From the NCBI GenBank assembly GCA_964552035.1, contig CAZKFN010000014.1, positions 1 through 38,444 of the forward strand: a DNA stretch of 38,444 nt. The letters are read 5' to 3'. The translations under genes and the position numbers were made by a program. The stretch is from CAZKFN01 sp964552035 (GTDB lineage: Bacteria > Bacteroidota > Bacteroidia > Flavobacteriales_E > Vicingaceae). Positions 1 to 8,706 of this stretch are shown piece by piece. The notes beneath the pieces were generated by a model that was not told where the DNA came from, made no database searches, and saw nothing but the letters and a program-made list of their open reading frames with translations. Position 1 is the stretch's first letter, and the number at the start of each line of letters is the position of its first letter.

Positions 1-1
1 T

Positions 2-106
2 AACCACTTTGGTTTAACCAGAGAAAGAATCCGACAAATTAAAGAAAGAGGATTGAGAAGATTGAGAAGAGTTTCTGCACAAACAAGCTTGCAAACTTAT
101 TTGTAA
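2..106 (+). CDS. RpoD-like sigma-70 factor, C-terminal fragment (5' end outside window)
   Basis: The window opens inside a reading frame that gives 34 residues and a TAA at 104-106. The residues NHFGLTRERIRQIKERGLRR are the recognition helix of sigma-70 region 4.2, which contacts the -35/-33 promoter element. The frame ends in SLQTYL, the usual kind of tail for group 1/2 sigma factors. The upstream part is not visible, so whether this is the housekeeping RpoD or a paralogue cannot be decided. Its tail differs from that of the complete RpoD-like gene at 9962, so the genome has at least two such factors. A strong terminator follows directly. Confidence 0.85.
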   Translation, partial: NHFGLTRERIRQIKERGLRRLRRVSAQTSLQTYL

Positions 107-126
107 GCAAATCAACAACAATAATA

Positions 127-160
127 AAAGGGTGGCTTTTTAAAAGTCGCCCTTTTTTTA
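127..160 (+). terminator. Rho-independent terminator after the sigma factor gene
   Basis: The left arm AAAGGGTGGC (127-136) pairs with GTCGCCCTTT (146-155), with two G-T wobbles, and a short inner TTTT/AAAA stem extends the helix. The right arm runs into a T-tract ending near 159. The hairpin lies 20 bases after the stop of the sigma gene. Confidence 0.85.
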
Positions 161-227
161 TGATGCTTTATAAGATTAGCTTGATTTAAAATATTTGCAA
201 TAAAAACACAAAATCTATAAAAGCACC

Positions 228-1088
228 TTAATTTATTATTAACCAATATGACCCACCATGTCTTTCTACATGATTTAGATTAGGATGTTTCCATATTGGT
301 GAAATAATATCTGCCAATTCTTCATCTTTACTTATAAAATAATTTGGCAAAATAGTTTTAAATTTTTCGGGATTAGACAAAAGAAAAGCAGCAAGCATAT
401 ATTGTTCATTATAAAATCTATCACACATAAATTGTGGATAATCATAAGGAAGATAAATATCATGAATTTGAACAATAACGCCTTTCTTTAAAAATGGAAG
501 TATTTCTAAAAAGAAAATCATTGCATCGGAATTAGGAAAAACACGATGAGAATTATCAATAAACAAAATATCATTTTCATTTAATGAGTTAATAATAAAT
601 TTATTGTCAGAAATTTTTTCAAAAGGTTCCCTAATTACTTTATCTGCTAAATGATCGATATTAGCTCTAGGAAAAGGGTCAATTGAAGTTATTTGAGTAT
701 TTAAATTATTTTCTTTTATTGCTTTTCGTGCAACTTTTGTTGAATTTCCCGATCCAATTTCAATGTATTTTTTTGGTTTATGCTTAGCAATCATTCCATA
801 AATACTAACAATATCTAGCCCAGGTAAAAACTGATTATTCCAAGTTGGGTTATTTTCATCATCCTCATTTTTTATATCTTTTATCGTATGAATATTTTCT
901 GAATGATTTAAAAAATATTGTAAAGCCTCCTTATACTCCTTTCTATTCCGATTAATAATTTCATAAAGGAGATTGTGAGCTGCTTTACCATGCCCATACC
1001 TTGGCTTACTATTTACTTTATAATCTAAATGTATACTTTGAAATCTAGGTGATAGAAATCTATACCATGATTTAATTTTATTTATCAT
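228..1088 (-). CDS. Class I SAM-dependent methyltransferase-like protein
   Basis: A 286-residue protein with a Rossmann-type methyltransferase core. YIEIGSGNSTKVAR (around residues 108-121) is the glycine-rich SAM-binding motif I. TSIDPFPR is the acidic motif II region, and NDILFIDNSHR is a motif IV-like strand. This fits the Methyltransf_24-like group. The roughly 100 residues before the core look family-specific, and the acceptor substrate cannot be read from the sequence. There is no signal peptide, so the protein is probably cytoplasmic. It is the last gene of the minus-strand run, 74 bases after the DUF2490 gene, which leaves room for its own promoter. The call as a methyltransferase is firm as a fold and weak as a function. 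Confidence 0.75.
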   Translation of the reverse strand: MINKIKSWYRFLSPRFQSIHLDYKVNSKPRYGHGKAAHNLLYEIINRNRKEYKEALQYFLNHSENIHTIKDIKNEDDENNPTWNNQFLPGLDIVSIYGMIAKHKPKKYIEIGSGNSTKVARKAIKENNLNTQITSIDPFPRANIDHLADKVIREPFEKISDNKFIINSLNENDILFIDNSHRVFPNSDAMIFFLEILPFLKKGVIVQIHDIYLPYDYPQFMCDRFYNEQYMLAAFLLSNPEKFKTILPNYFISKDEELADIISPIWKHPNLNHVERHGGSYWLIIN

Positions 1089-1162
1089 AATATTGTTCTT
1101 GCATTTGAAATAAAATAATGTAAACCCGTAAATTTAACTAAAAAAAGTAGTGTGAAAAGGAT

Positions 1163-1858
1163 TTAAAAATAAAAGGAATAAGTTGCAATTAGCTGCATAG
1201 TACTTTGACTTTTATCTGCTAAAAGGTTTGAGTATCTATTACTTACCGACACTTCCAAGCTGCTAGCATTGTAAAACATGTACCCCAAACCTAAAGAAGC
1301 TCTATTTTCAGCAAGTGTAGTTTTACTAATGTTAAAAAGGATTTCTTCTGAAAGAAAATAATAAAAAGAATTTTCAACTATCTCTTCCGCTTTAAATGCT
1401 CCTTTGTGTTTTATTTGATAACGCAGTCTTAAATCCGTCTGCTTTTTAAAAATACGCTCTTCAGCTCTCAACCTATGAGATAGAGAAAGTAAAAAGCCTG
1501 ATTTATAAGTTATACTTTGAGTAAAACGGTTTTCTGTAAATCGATTATTTTCAAAAGGAAGATTACTCCTATGAATAAAACCTAGGGTAACATTCATTTT
1601 ATCGTTTATTGAATGTTGGTAAAACCCACTAACATCCAATCTATCGGTATAGGGATTAATTTTTTCTGTTGCGTATTCATTAAAAGTTTCTCTAGAGAAA
1701 AGTCCAAAAATAAGAGTAGATTTTTCACTCAACTCATGTTGTGCACTTATTCCACTTTCTAATTTATAAGTAGGAGTTTGTGCACTACTCAAAAAGCTGA
1801 GCAAAAACAACATCAAAACCAACAAGGAAGGAAGTTGAGGGTATGATAATTTTATCAT
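1163..1858 (-). CDS. DUF2490-family outer membrane protein
   Basis: A 231-residue exported protein. A hydrophobic signal peptide covers residues 1-26 and ends in FLSSAQ. The rest is rich in alternating aromatic and polar residues and ends in SFYF; a C-terminal aromatic is typical of an outer membrane beta-barrel. The central run LSHRLRAEERIF followed by LRLRYQIKHK, and the later ENRASLGLGYMF, fit the DUF2490 family, which is common in Bacteroidetes and has no established function. The gene lies 62 bases downstream of the glycine-rich TPM protein on the same strand, so it may be a distal member of that transcript. The family call is made by eye on these motifs. Confidence 0.7.
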   Translation of the reverse strand: MIKLSYPQLPSLLVLMLFLLSFLSSAQTPTYKLESGISAQHELSEKSTLIFGLFSRETFNEYATEKINPYTDRLDVSGFYQHSINDKMNVTLGFIHRSNLPFENNRFTENRFTQSITYKSGFLLSLSHRLRAEERIFKKQTDLRLRYQIKHKGAFKAEEIVENSFYYFLSEEILFNISKTTLAENRASLGLGYMFYNASSLEVSVSNRYSNLLADKSQSTMQLIATYSFYF

Positions 1859-1919
1859 GTTTTAATTTACTGAAAACTCGCTGCGAAAATAAGGATAAAT
1901 CTTTCACAAAAAGATGGAT

Positions 1920-2750
1920 TTACCATCTCCCACCAGCTCCTCCACCTCCAAAACTTCCTCCACCAAAACCACCAAATCCTCCGCCTCTACCAAAGCCTCC
2001 TCCCCCTCCGCCAAACCTATTACTGCCGGAAGAAAAGCTATCGTAATGCCCTCTGTGCCTGCTTTGCATAGAACCCAAGAGCATAAGAGCTAACCAAAAA
2101 CTTATATTGTTAGTCTTGGCATATTTCCTTGCCCTTTTAAAGGTTTTAGCAAACATTAAAAACACAATAAAAAAAAGAATTAATAAGGGATATAGAGGAA
2201 TGGACTCTGTATGTTTATTGTTATAGTCCTGAGCTGAATACTCTCCTCCGGTAATCTCCATGAGCACCTGTACTGCTGCAACAATACCACTTTCATAATC
2301 TTCATTTCTAAAGTTAGGTATCATTTCTCTCTCCACAATCCTCTTGGCAATTGCATCTGGGAGAACAGCTTCTAATCCATAGCCAGTAGCAATAAAAACT
2401 TCACCAAATTCATTTCCTATTTTGGGTTTTACTAAAAGGACAATACCATTATTAAATTCTTTGCTCCCAACTCCCCAATTCTCACCAATAGCAAAAGCAA
2501 ATTGCGAAGCTTCGTAACCACATAAATCCGTTAAAGTAACAATGGTAATTTGTGTGGAAGTGGTATCGTTAAAGTTGACCAAATGCTGCTCTAAACCTTG
2601 AGTTGTTTGAGGGCTTAATACCTTAGCAAAATCATTAACCAAACGGGGTGGATTCGGAGCTTTGGGAAAACATGAACTCTCCTGCTGTGCAATTCCATAA
2701 AATGGAAGCATAAAAAAAATAAAGACATACAAAAAAGCTCTTACTAACAT
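1920..2750 (-). CDS. TPM-domain membrane protein with glycine-rich tail (YgcG-like)
   Basis: 276 residues. A signal peptide covers about 1-21 (ends GIAQQ). It is followed by a TPM domain (TPM_phosphatase, Psb32/MOLO-1 family) over about 35-165, with RLVNDFAKVLSP at its start and IVLLVKPK and FIATGYGLEAVLPD inside. A transmembrane helix spans about 185-203 (LYPLLILFFIVFLMFA). The last 35 residues are almost only glycine, with phenylalanine, arginine and serine, a tail seen in many YgcG-type proteins. The domain should face the periplasm, with the tail on the cytoplasmic side. The gene starts 6 bases after the preceding TPM gene and belongs to the lemA-TPM-TPM cluster. Biochemical function is not established. 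Confidence 0.85.
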   Translation of the reverse strand: MLVRAFLYVFIFFMLPFYGIAQQESSCFPKAPNPPRLVNDFAKVLSPQTTQGLEQHLVNFNDTTSTQITIVTLTDLCGYEASQFAFAIGENWGVGSKEFNNGIVLLVKPKIGNEFGEVFIATGYGLEAVLPDAIAKRIVEREMIPNFRNEDYESGIVAAVQVLMEITGGEYSAQDYNNKHTESIPLYPLLILFFIVFLMFAKTFKRARKYAKTNNISFWLALMLLGSMQSRHRGHYDSFSSGSNRFGGGGGGFGRGGGFGGFGGGSFGGGGAGGRW

Positions 2751-2756
2751 GATTTA

Positions 2757-3191
2757 TTAATCTCCAAAAGAAATATCGTCTTCTAATTCATTTTCATCTC
2801 CTACCTCATATGGAAAGTAAGTTTTTAATTGCACTCCAGCTTCTTTAATTCCCTTAACCAACCCCTCTACATACTCTTCTTTTTTAAAATATTCCAATAT
2901 CTCATCGCTAATCTTGTCCCAAAAACCTTTGGGAACTTTTAAATTAATCCCCAAATCTCCTAGAATAGCAAATTGTCTATCTTCTATGGCTAAATAAAAC
3001 AATACCCCATTGCGCTGTTTGGTTTCATGCATTTTTAACAATTCAAAAATAAAAGCAGCTCTATCTAATACATTGCCGTTGCATTTATTTTCTATGTGCA
3101 CTCTTATTTCTCCAGAAGTATTTTGTTCTGCATGATGGATAGCTGCTTTGATTAACTCTTGCTCCTGGGCTGAAAATGTATTTTTTGCCAT
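2757..3191 (-). CDS. TPM-domain protein, short cytoplasmic form
   Basis: 144 residues carrying a single TPM domain (TLP18.3/Psb32/MOLO-1 family). Recognisable parts are TSGEIRVHIENKC, RNGVLFYLAIEDRQFAILGD and a late IKEAGVQLKTYFP. Unlike its neighbour it has no signal peptide or membrane segment and ends in an acidic tail (DENELEDDISFGD). The gene lies 2 bases after lemA and 6 bases before the glycine-rich TPM gene, so the three are almost certainly co-transcribed. LemA and paired TPM proteins recur together across Bacteroidetes, but what they do together is not known to me. Confidence 0.85.
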   Translation of the reverse strand: MAKNTFSAQEQELIKAAIHHAEQNTSGEIRVHIENKCNGNVLDRAAFIFELLKMHETKQRNGVLFYLAIEDRQFAILGDLGINLKVPKGFWDKISDEILEYFKKEEYVEGLVKGIKEAGVQLKTYFPYEVGDENELEDDISFGD

Positions 3192-3193
3192 AA

Positions 3194-3772
3194 TTAAAAT
3201 TCAACTGTTGGTACTTTATCAGCACCAGTATCTGCTTCGAAATACCCCTTCTTCTCAAACTTAAACCAAGAAGCATAAATCACTCTAGGGAATTGTTTAA
3301 TATACGTATTATAATCCCTTGTTACCTCATTAAACTTCATTCTTTCTACAGAAATCCTATTTTCTGTCCCTTCCAATTGTGCTTGAAGTTCTAAAAAATT
3401 TTGATTAGCTTTTAAATCGGGATAACGCTCTACGGTTACTAATAATCTTGATAAAGCTCCACTCAATTCAGCTTGAGCTTGTTGAAACTTCTCAATGTTC
3501 TCAGGTGTCAAATCATCTGTATTAAGGTTGATTGATGTAGCTTTTGATCTCGCTTCTATCACTTCTGTTAAAGTGCTTTTCTCAAAATCTGCATATCCTT
3601 TAACGGTATTCACCAGATTGGGTATTAAATCTGCACGACGTTGATAAACGTTTTCTACTTGCGCCCATTGTCCTTCAACAGCCTCACTTTTGGACACCAT
3701 ATTGTTATAGCCGCAAGAAGACAAAGTTCCTGCAGCAAACAATAAAATTATTAAGTTTCTTATTTTTTTCAA
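3194..3772 (-). CDS. lemA: LemA family lipoprotein
   Basis: A LemA-family protein: GYNNMVSKSEAVEGQWAQVE followed by YQRRADLIPNLVNTVKGYA is the diagnostic N-terminal block, with long coiled-coil helices to the C-terminus. No ATG is available. I place the start at TTG 3772, which gives KKIRNLIILLFAAGTLSSCG, a standard short lipoprotein signal with lipobox LSSC. A second TTG at 3799 would add nine residues in front of it. Either way the protein should be lipidated and envelope-anchored. It follows htpG within about 30 bases and precedes the first TPM gene by 2 bases. Confidence 0.9.
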   Translation of the reverse strand: MKKIRNLIILLFAAGTLSSCGYNNMVSKSEAVEGQWAQVENVYQRRADLIPNLVNTVKGYADFEKSTLTEVIEARSKATSINLNTDDLTPENIEKFQQAQAELSGALSRLLVTVERYPDLKANQNFLELQAQLEGTENRISVERMKFNEVTRDYNTYIKQFPRVIYASWFKFEKKGYFEADTGADKVPTVEF

Positions 3773-3804
3773 TTCTTTTATTTTAAAGTTTAAAACCAAC
3801 TAAA

Positions 3805-5700
3805 TTAAATTAATTCTACAGAACGATGTATAAATTCACTTAAATCTTTACCTTTTAAAAGATTCTGTGACAACAATGCAAGGTCTGCTAATTGTTTTGC
3901 AATTTGCTTTTGCTTTTTTTTGTCTTTTTCTTGAAGTAATTTTCCTATGGTAGGGTGATTGGAATTGACTTTTAAATCATAAGCATCCGGCATATTTTCC
4001 ATTCCTATCATTCCCCCGCCGCCAACAGCACTCATTTCCTTCATTCTCCTCATAAACTCTGATTGAGTAATGGTCATAGGTTGATCCTTTTCACTTAAAC
4101 TCACAAAGTTGACTGTAAAGTTTCCTTGAGGAACTACACTTTCAATAATTGGTTTTAATTTTTCTTCTTCCTTTTCAGATAACTTAGAAGGTTGTTCTTC
4201 CTCCTTCTTAATCAGCTGATCAATCGTATCTCCATCCACTCGAGTAAAGCTAAGATTCTCTTTACTCTGCTCTAGCTTACCAACTAAATGTGCAGTTAAA
4301 GGAGTATCCATTACCAATACATCATAACCTTTTTCTTTAGTAGATTGAATGTAACTGTACTGTTCCTCAGGATTTGTAGTATACAATACTATTATTTTCT
4401 CATCCTTATCCGTTTGATTGGGCTTAATTTTTTCTATATAATCATCAAAAATAGCATATTCTCCTTCTGTATTTTTATATAAAGCAAATTTTTCAGCTTT
4501 TTCTGCAAATTTCTCATCGGAAAGAATTCCATATTCAATGAACAGCTTAATATCGTCCCATTTTTCCTCAAAAGCTTTTTGGTCTTTTTTAAACAACTCA
4601 TTTAGCTTATCCGCAACCTTTCTACTGATGTAATTGGAAATCTTTTTTACATTACTATCACTTTGCAAATAGGAACGAGAAACGTTTAGGGGTATATCTG
4701 GTGAATCAATAACACCGTGCAATAAGGTTAAGAAATCAGGTACTATACCCTCCACAGAATCCGTAACAAAAACCTGATTGCTATACAATTGAATCTTGTC
4801 TTTTTGAACCTCTAAGTTATTTTTCAACTTGGGGAAATATAAAATTCCCGTAAGATTAAAAGGGTAATCTACATTTAAATGAATGTTAAACAAAGGCTCT
4901 TGGAAATTCATGGGGTATAATTCCATATAAAAGTTGTTATAATCCTCTTCTTTCAAATCTGCTGGAGTTCTAATCCATGCAGGAGATGAATTGTTGATGA
5001 TATGATCAACTACAACGGTTTTTTCTTTGGTTTTTTCTTTTCCATCCTCATCTTTTTCACCTGTTTTTTCTTGAATAGTTTCTTCCCTAGTACCAAATTT
5101 AATAGGCACAGGCATAAACTTACAATACTTATTCAACAACTCTTGAATGCGTCCATCTTCTAAAAATTCTTTAGCATCTTCAGAAATATGCAACACAATA
5201 GAAGTCCCTCTTTCTTTTTGAGTATCATCCTCTTCCAAGGTATAATTAGGACTTCCATCACACTCCCAACGTACTGCTTTTGAACCTTCTTTATGAGATT
5301 TAGTAAAAATCTCAACTTTATCGGCAACCATAAAAGAAGAATAAAATCCTAAGCCAAAATGACCGATAATACTTACTTTATCTTTATATTTTTCTACAAA
5401 TTCCTCTGCAGAAGAAAAAGCAATTTGATTGATGTATTTGTCAACTTCTTCTTCGGTCATTCCAATTCCCTTATCGGAAATGGTTAAGGTTTTCTTTTTG
5501 GCATCCAATTTAACCTCTACTGTTATATCTCCCATCTCCTCTTTTAGCTCTCCTAAATTGGCCATGGTTTTCAACTTTTCAGTGGCATCAACAGCATTGG
5601 ATACCAACTCTCTTAAAAATATTTCTTGATCGGAATATAAAAACTGTTTAATGATTGGAAAAATATTTTCCGTTTGAACATTAATCTGTCCTTTAGCCAT
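3805..5700 (-). CDS. htpG: Molecular chaperone HtpG (bacterial Hsp90)
   Basis: 631 residues, normal length for HtpG. The N-terminal GHKL ATPase domain is complete: ELVSNAVDATEKL binds Mg-ATP, DKGIGMTEEEV and GHFGLGFYSSFMVAD are the nucleotide-binding loops, and GTSIVLH follows. The charged linker near residues 215-230 (rich in E and K) is short, as in bacterial forms. The middle domain includes SRSYLQSD, and the C-terminal dimerisation domain is present. HtpG is a cytosolic ATP-dependent chaperone that works with DnaK. It is the first gene of the minus-strand cluster leading to lemA and the TPM genes. A palindrome at 5770-5782 overlaps its likely promoter. Confidence 0.98.
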   Translation of the reverse strand: MAKGQINVQTENIFPIIKQFLYSDQEIFLRELVSNAVDATEKLKTMANLGELKEEMGDITVEVKLDAKKKTLTISDKGIGMTEEEVDKYINQIAFSSAEEFVEKYKDKVSIIGHFGLGFYSSFMVADKVEIFTKSHKEGSKAVRWECDGSPNYTLEEDDTQKERGTSIVLHISEDAKEFLEDGRIQELLNKYCKFMPVPIKFGTREETIQEKTGEKDEDGKEKTKEKTVVVDHIINNSSPAWIRTPADLKEEDYNNFYMELYPMNFQEPLFNIHLNVDYPFNLTGILYFPKLKNNLEVQKDKIQLYSNQVFVTDSVEGIVPDFLTLLHGVIDSPDIPLNVSRSYLQSDSNVKKISNYISRKVADKLNELFKKDQKAFEEKWDDIKLFIEYGILSDEKFAEKAEKFALYKNTEGEYAIFDDYIEKIKPNQTDKDEKIIVLYTTNPEEQYSYIQSTKEKGYDVLVMDTPLTAHLVGKLEQSKENLSFTRVDGDTIDQLIKKEEEQPSKLSEKEEEKLKPIIESVVPQGNFTVNFVSLSEKDQPMTITQSEFMRRMKEMSAVGGGGMIGMENMPDAYDLKVNSNHPTIGKLLQEKDKKKQKQIAKQLADLALLSQNLLKGKDLSEFIHRSVELI

Positions 5701-5743
5701 AATTCTATATTTTTGATTAATAATTTTCTAATTAATCTATTCC

Positions 5744-5777
5744 CAAAGGATATGCCAAGCAGAAGAAAGTGACAAAA
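5744..5777 (-). promoter_or_regulatory. Probable htpG promoter
   Basis: Read on the minus strand, TTTTG (complement of 5773-5777) is followed after 20 bases by TATCCTTTG (complement of 5744-5752). This resembles the Bacteroidetes -33 TTTG / -7 TAnnTTTG promoter, with one extra base inside the -7 element. It lies 44 bases before the htpG start codon. The match is good but not exact. Confidence 0.45.
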
Positions 5778-5782
5778 TGTCA
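5770..5782. promoter_or_regulatory. Palindrome TGACA-AAA-TGTCA, operator candidate upstream of htpG
   Basis: A perfect inverted repeat with 5-base arms and a 3-base centre, overlapping the predicted -33 element of htpG. The position is what a repressor of a heat-shock gene would use. No regulator is identified in the window, and a short palindrome in AT-rich DNA can occur by chance. Confidence 0.35.
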
Positions 5783-5846
5783 AGTTTTAAGCATATTCTT
5801 AAGAGTATTAATTTTAATCACATTAAAAATAACATTTTAAAAAGGT

Positions 5847-6428
5847 ATGTCCGATCATCATCACTTTATCATTCACAAGCCTTATGGATATTTAAGTCAG
5901 TTTAAAAACAACTCAAAAAGAAAGAAAATGCTCTTAAGCGATTTGTACGATTTTGCTGAAGGAACTATGGCTATTGGAAGATTAGACGTTAAGTCTGAAG
6001 GTTTGTTATTTTTAACTACCAATGGAAAGCTTAGCCATAAAGTTAGAAGTGCTAAAATAGAAAAGGAATATTTTGTTCAAGTCGATGGTTATCCTACTGA
6101 AAAGAAACTAGAAAGACTCAGAAAAGGAATTACAATCAACATAGAAGGCAGGGATTACCAAACTTTGGAAAGCAAGATAGAGAAAATTGCTACTCCAGAT
6201 TTTTTATTGTTGGAAAACAGAAAAGTAAGAAGTGAAAGGCACGGGCCAATGAGCTGGTTAAGCATCACCCTAAGAGAGGGGAAATTTCACCAAGTTCGAA
6301 AAATGACGGCTGCAATAGGGCATCCAACATTTAGACTAATTCGATATAGAATTGGAATGGAAACCCTTGATCAACTTAAAGTTGGGTCGGTAAAGAAAGT
6401 AGCACAATTCCATTTAACCTCCGAATGA
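5847..6428 (+). CDS. rluE: rRNA pseudouridine synthase, RluE/RsuA family
   Basis: 193 residues. HHFIIHKPYGYLSQF is the N-terminal strand of the RsuA/RluB/E/F group. GRLDVKSEGLLFLT carries the catalytic aspartate (GRLD), and LREGKFHQVRKM with RLIRYRIG is the conserved C-terminal block. There is no S4 RNA-binding domain in front, which matches RluE, the enzyme that modifies one uridine of 23S rRNA in E. coli (position 2457). The exact target in this organism is inferred. The gene is divergent from htpG and shares a 146-base spacer with it. Confidence 0.88.
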   Translation: MSDHHHFIIHKPYGYLSQFKNNSKRKKMLLSDLYDFAEGTMAIGRLDVKSEGLLFLTTNGKLSHKVRSAKIEKEYFVQVDGYPTEKKLERLRKGITINIEGRDYQTLESKIEKIATPDFLLLENRKVRSERHGPMSWLSITLREGKFHQVRKMTAAIGHPTFRLIRYRIGMETLDQLKVGSVKKVAQFHLTSE

Positions 6429-6496
6429 TTTCAGATATAATTCATAAAAATGGAATAGCTTTTAATATATTTACCTTTTAATTTTAAAAGAACACT

Positions 6497-8411
6497 TTGA
6501 CTTCTTCACGCTTTATTGGCCTTTTGATTGGCTTATTTTTTATTTTCAACACCCCACTTCAAGCTGCCGAGATTGATTGGCCTTTACTTTTTATTAAGGG
6601 TAAGGAAGCTAAAATAGTTGTTGATGATATTAAAAAAGGAGAAGAAATTAAAGCCGTATTTAATCGTCAAGAAATTCCAATTCAAATAATAGATAATCAG
6701 GCTATTATTTTATGTTCAATTTTCGAAAAAGGCGAACTTTCTATTCGCATTGACAATAAGGTAGAAAGCAAAACTATTAATCCTATTCCACTCTGGTTAT
6801 CAATACTTCCTCCTTTAATTACCATATTATTGGCATTACTTTTTAAAGAAGTTATTCTCTCTTTAATCCTAGGAATTTTTACCGGTTCTTTTATCATTCA
6901 TTTTTATTNNNNNNNNNNTAATGGGTTTATTGAAAAGTTTCATGGCTGCTATTGATACCTATATTCTAGGGGCTTTAAGTAACAGTGGTCATTTAGCGAT
7001 TATTTTATTTTCCTTACTAATTGGTGGAACTGTAAATGTAATTAGCAAAAATGGAGGAATGAAAGGAGTAGTAAACAAAGTTTCTAAATATGCAAACAAT
7101 GCAAAATCAGGGCAGTTAGCCACTTGGGCTCTGGGAATTATTGTATTTTTTGACGATTATGCAAACACTTTAATTGTTGGTAATACCATGCGTCCTATTA
7201 CCGATAGATTAAAAATTTCTAGAGAAAAGTTAGCTTATATCGTTGACTCTACTGCGGCTCCAGTGGCTTCCATTGCATTTATTACCACATGGATTGGTGC
7301 TGAATTGAGCTATATATCTGATGGCATCAATAAAATTGATGGGTTGAATGAAGGAGTATATGCCACCTTTATCAATTCTCTGGCTTATTCCTTTTATCCA
7401 ATTTTCACGTTAGTGTTTATTCTTATCCTCATCTTAAAAGACAAAGATTACGGTCCCATGCACAAAGCAGAATACGAAGCAAGAAGAGGAACCCCCTTAA
7501 CAAATACCAATAGGAATAATTCCTCCATGCACGAACTAATCGACAACATAGAACCTAAAGAAAGTATTATCCCAAAAGCTTACAATGCTATAATTCCCGT
7601 ATTAATAATAATTTTTGGAACAATCGCTGGGCTTATTTATACCGGTTATAGTCCAGAAATTTGGTCAAATGTTGAAACGGGTTTTTGGCATAAACTCTCA
7701 GAGACAATTGGAGAGTCGGATTCCTATTTAGCTTTGTTATGGTCATCTTTTGCTGCTCTTGGCCTATCTATTTTGCTTTCTGTTTCCAGCCGTTTGTTAT
7801 CCCTTGTTGAAAGCATAGAAGCCACTATTAATGGATTTAAAACCATGTTTTCTGCTATCTCAATATTGGTTTTAGCTTGGGCCTTAGCAATTGTAATAGA
7901 GGATTTAAATACCGCAAGTTTTATTAACTCAATAATGTCAGAGAATATTAGCCCCTTTTTAATACCTGCCATAACTTTTGTTTTGGCAAGTTTAATTGCA
8001 TTTTCTACCGGCTCATCTTGGGGTACTATGGCCATTTTATATCCTCTTATTATTCCTGCTTGTTGGAAAATTTGTCAGGAGTATGGCTTAAATTATGAAG
8101 AAACACTTTCTATTTTCCATAATTCCATTTCTTGTGTATTGGCTGGAGCTGTTTTAGGAGACCATTGCTCCCCTATTTCAGATACTACTATTTTGAGTTC
8201 ACTGGCCACTTCTTGCAACCATATTGAACATGTTCGTACACAAATGCCCTATGCTTTATCTGTTGGTGCAGTAGCTGTATTAGTAGGAACCTTACCATCT
8301 GCTTATGGACTCCCCGTGTGGATAGCCTATACTTTAGGTTTTATTGTTTTATACTTTATTGTTAATTACTTTGGTAAATCAACAAGCATAAAATTTAGTA
8401 ACTTTGTATAA
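6497..8411 (+). CDS. Na+/H+ antiporter, NhaC family (interrupted by an assembly gap)
   Basis: Two reading frames, 6497-6908 and from before 6921 to 8411, form one NhaC-type transporter. The first part has a signal peptide (ends in LQAA), about 75 extracytoplasmic residues and two hydrophobic helices. The second has the family core: FSLLIGGTVNVISKNGGM, FFDDYANTLIVGNTMRP and STAAPVASIAFITTWIG, then late helices with FSTGSSWGTMAILYPL and LGDHCSPISDTTI. The first start is TTG (6497), with no ATG nearby. The protein should exchange Na+ for H+ at the inner membrane. The frames on the two sides differ by one base across 10 Ns, so the true missing length is a multiple of three. I see no sign of a real mutation. 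Confidence 0.85.
6909..6918. other. Assembly gap (10 N) inside the NhaC gene
   Basis: Ten Ns between two halves of one gene. Codon phase requires a missing length divisible by three, so ten is a placeholder and not a measured length. Confidence 0.95.
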
Positions 8412-8466
8412 ATCAATAAATAACAAAAAAGACTAGCTTTTAAAAAATGAAAGTTATTAACATTCT

Positions 8467-8679
8467 CTACTTTATTACTTCTTGGAAAGTAAAATTCTGC
8501 ACTTGCTCATTTGTATATCTTTGATGTAATAATAGAGGAAAATTGTCTTCATAAATGAAATAAGATTTACTAGACACTTTATAAAATGACAACAACCCCG
8601 CTAGTAATAAACAAAGAATAACAATGAAGTATCAATTTGAATATTTTAAAAAAAATACCTCAAATCGAAGCTGCTTCAA
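8467..8679 (-). pseudogene. Possible broken small membrane-protein gene
   Basis: On the minus strand, a frame from TTG (8677-8679) reads KQLRFEVFFLKYSN, meets an in-frame TGA (8632-8634), then continues YFIVILCLLLAGLLSFYKV and a polar tail ending FTFQEVIK before TAG (8467-8469). The pattern is a short cytoplasmic part, one membrane helix and a polar end, and it looks like protein. The TGA sits where a tryptophan would fit (TGG to TGA). TGA is a true stop elsewhere in the window, so this would be a nonsense mutation. No family is recognised, and chance cannot be excluded in about 70 codons. Confidence 0.3.
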
Positions 8680-8706
8680 CAAATGAATGAATTAATAAAT
8701 AAGTAA

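Noticed and set aside
1843..2046. Plus-strand frame very rich in proline
   Set aside because: It is the complement of the glycine-rich tail of the TPM protein (GGN codons read backwards give proline). No independent coding signal.
8632..8634. Recoding of TGA as tryptophan, suggested by the small frame at 8467-8679
   Set aside because: TGA ends several solid genes here (the pseudouridine synthase, DUF58, batB, IS orfA), so it is a normal stop codon.
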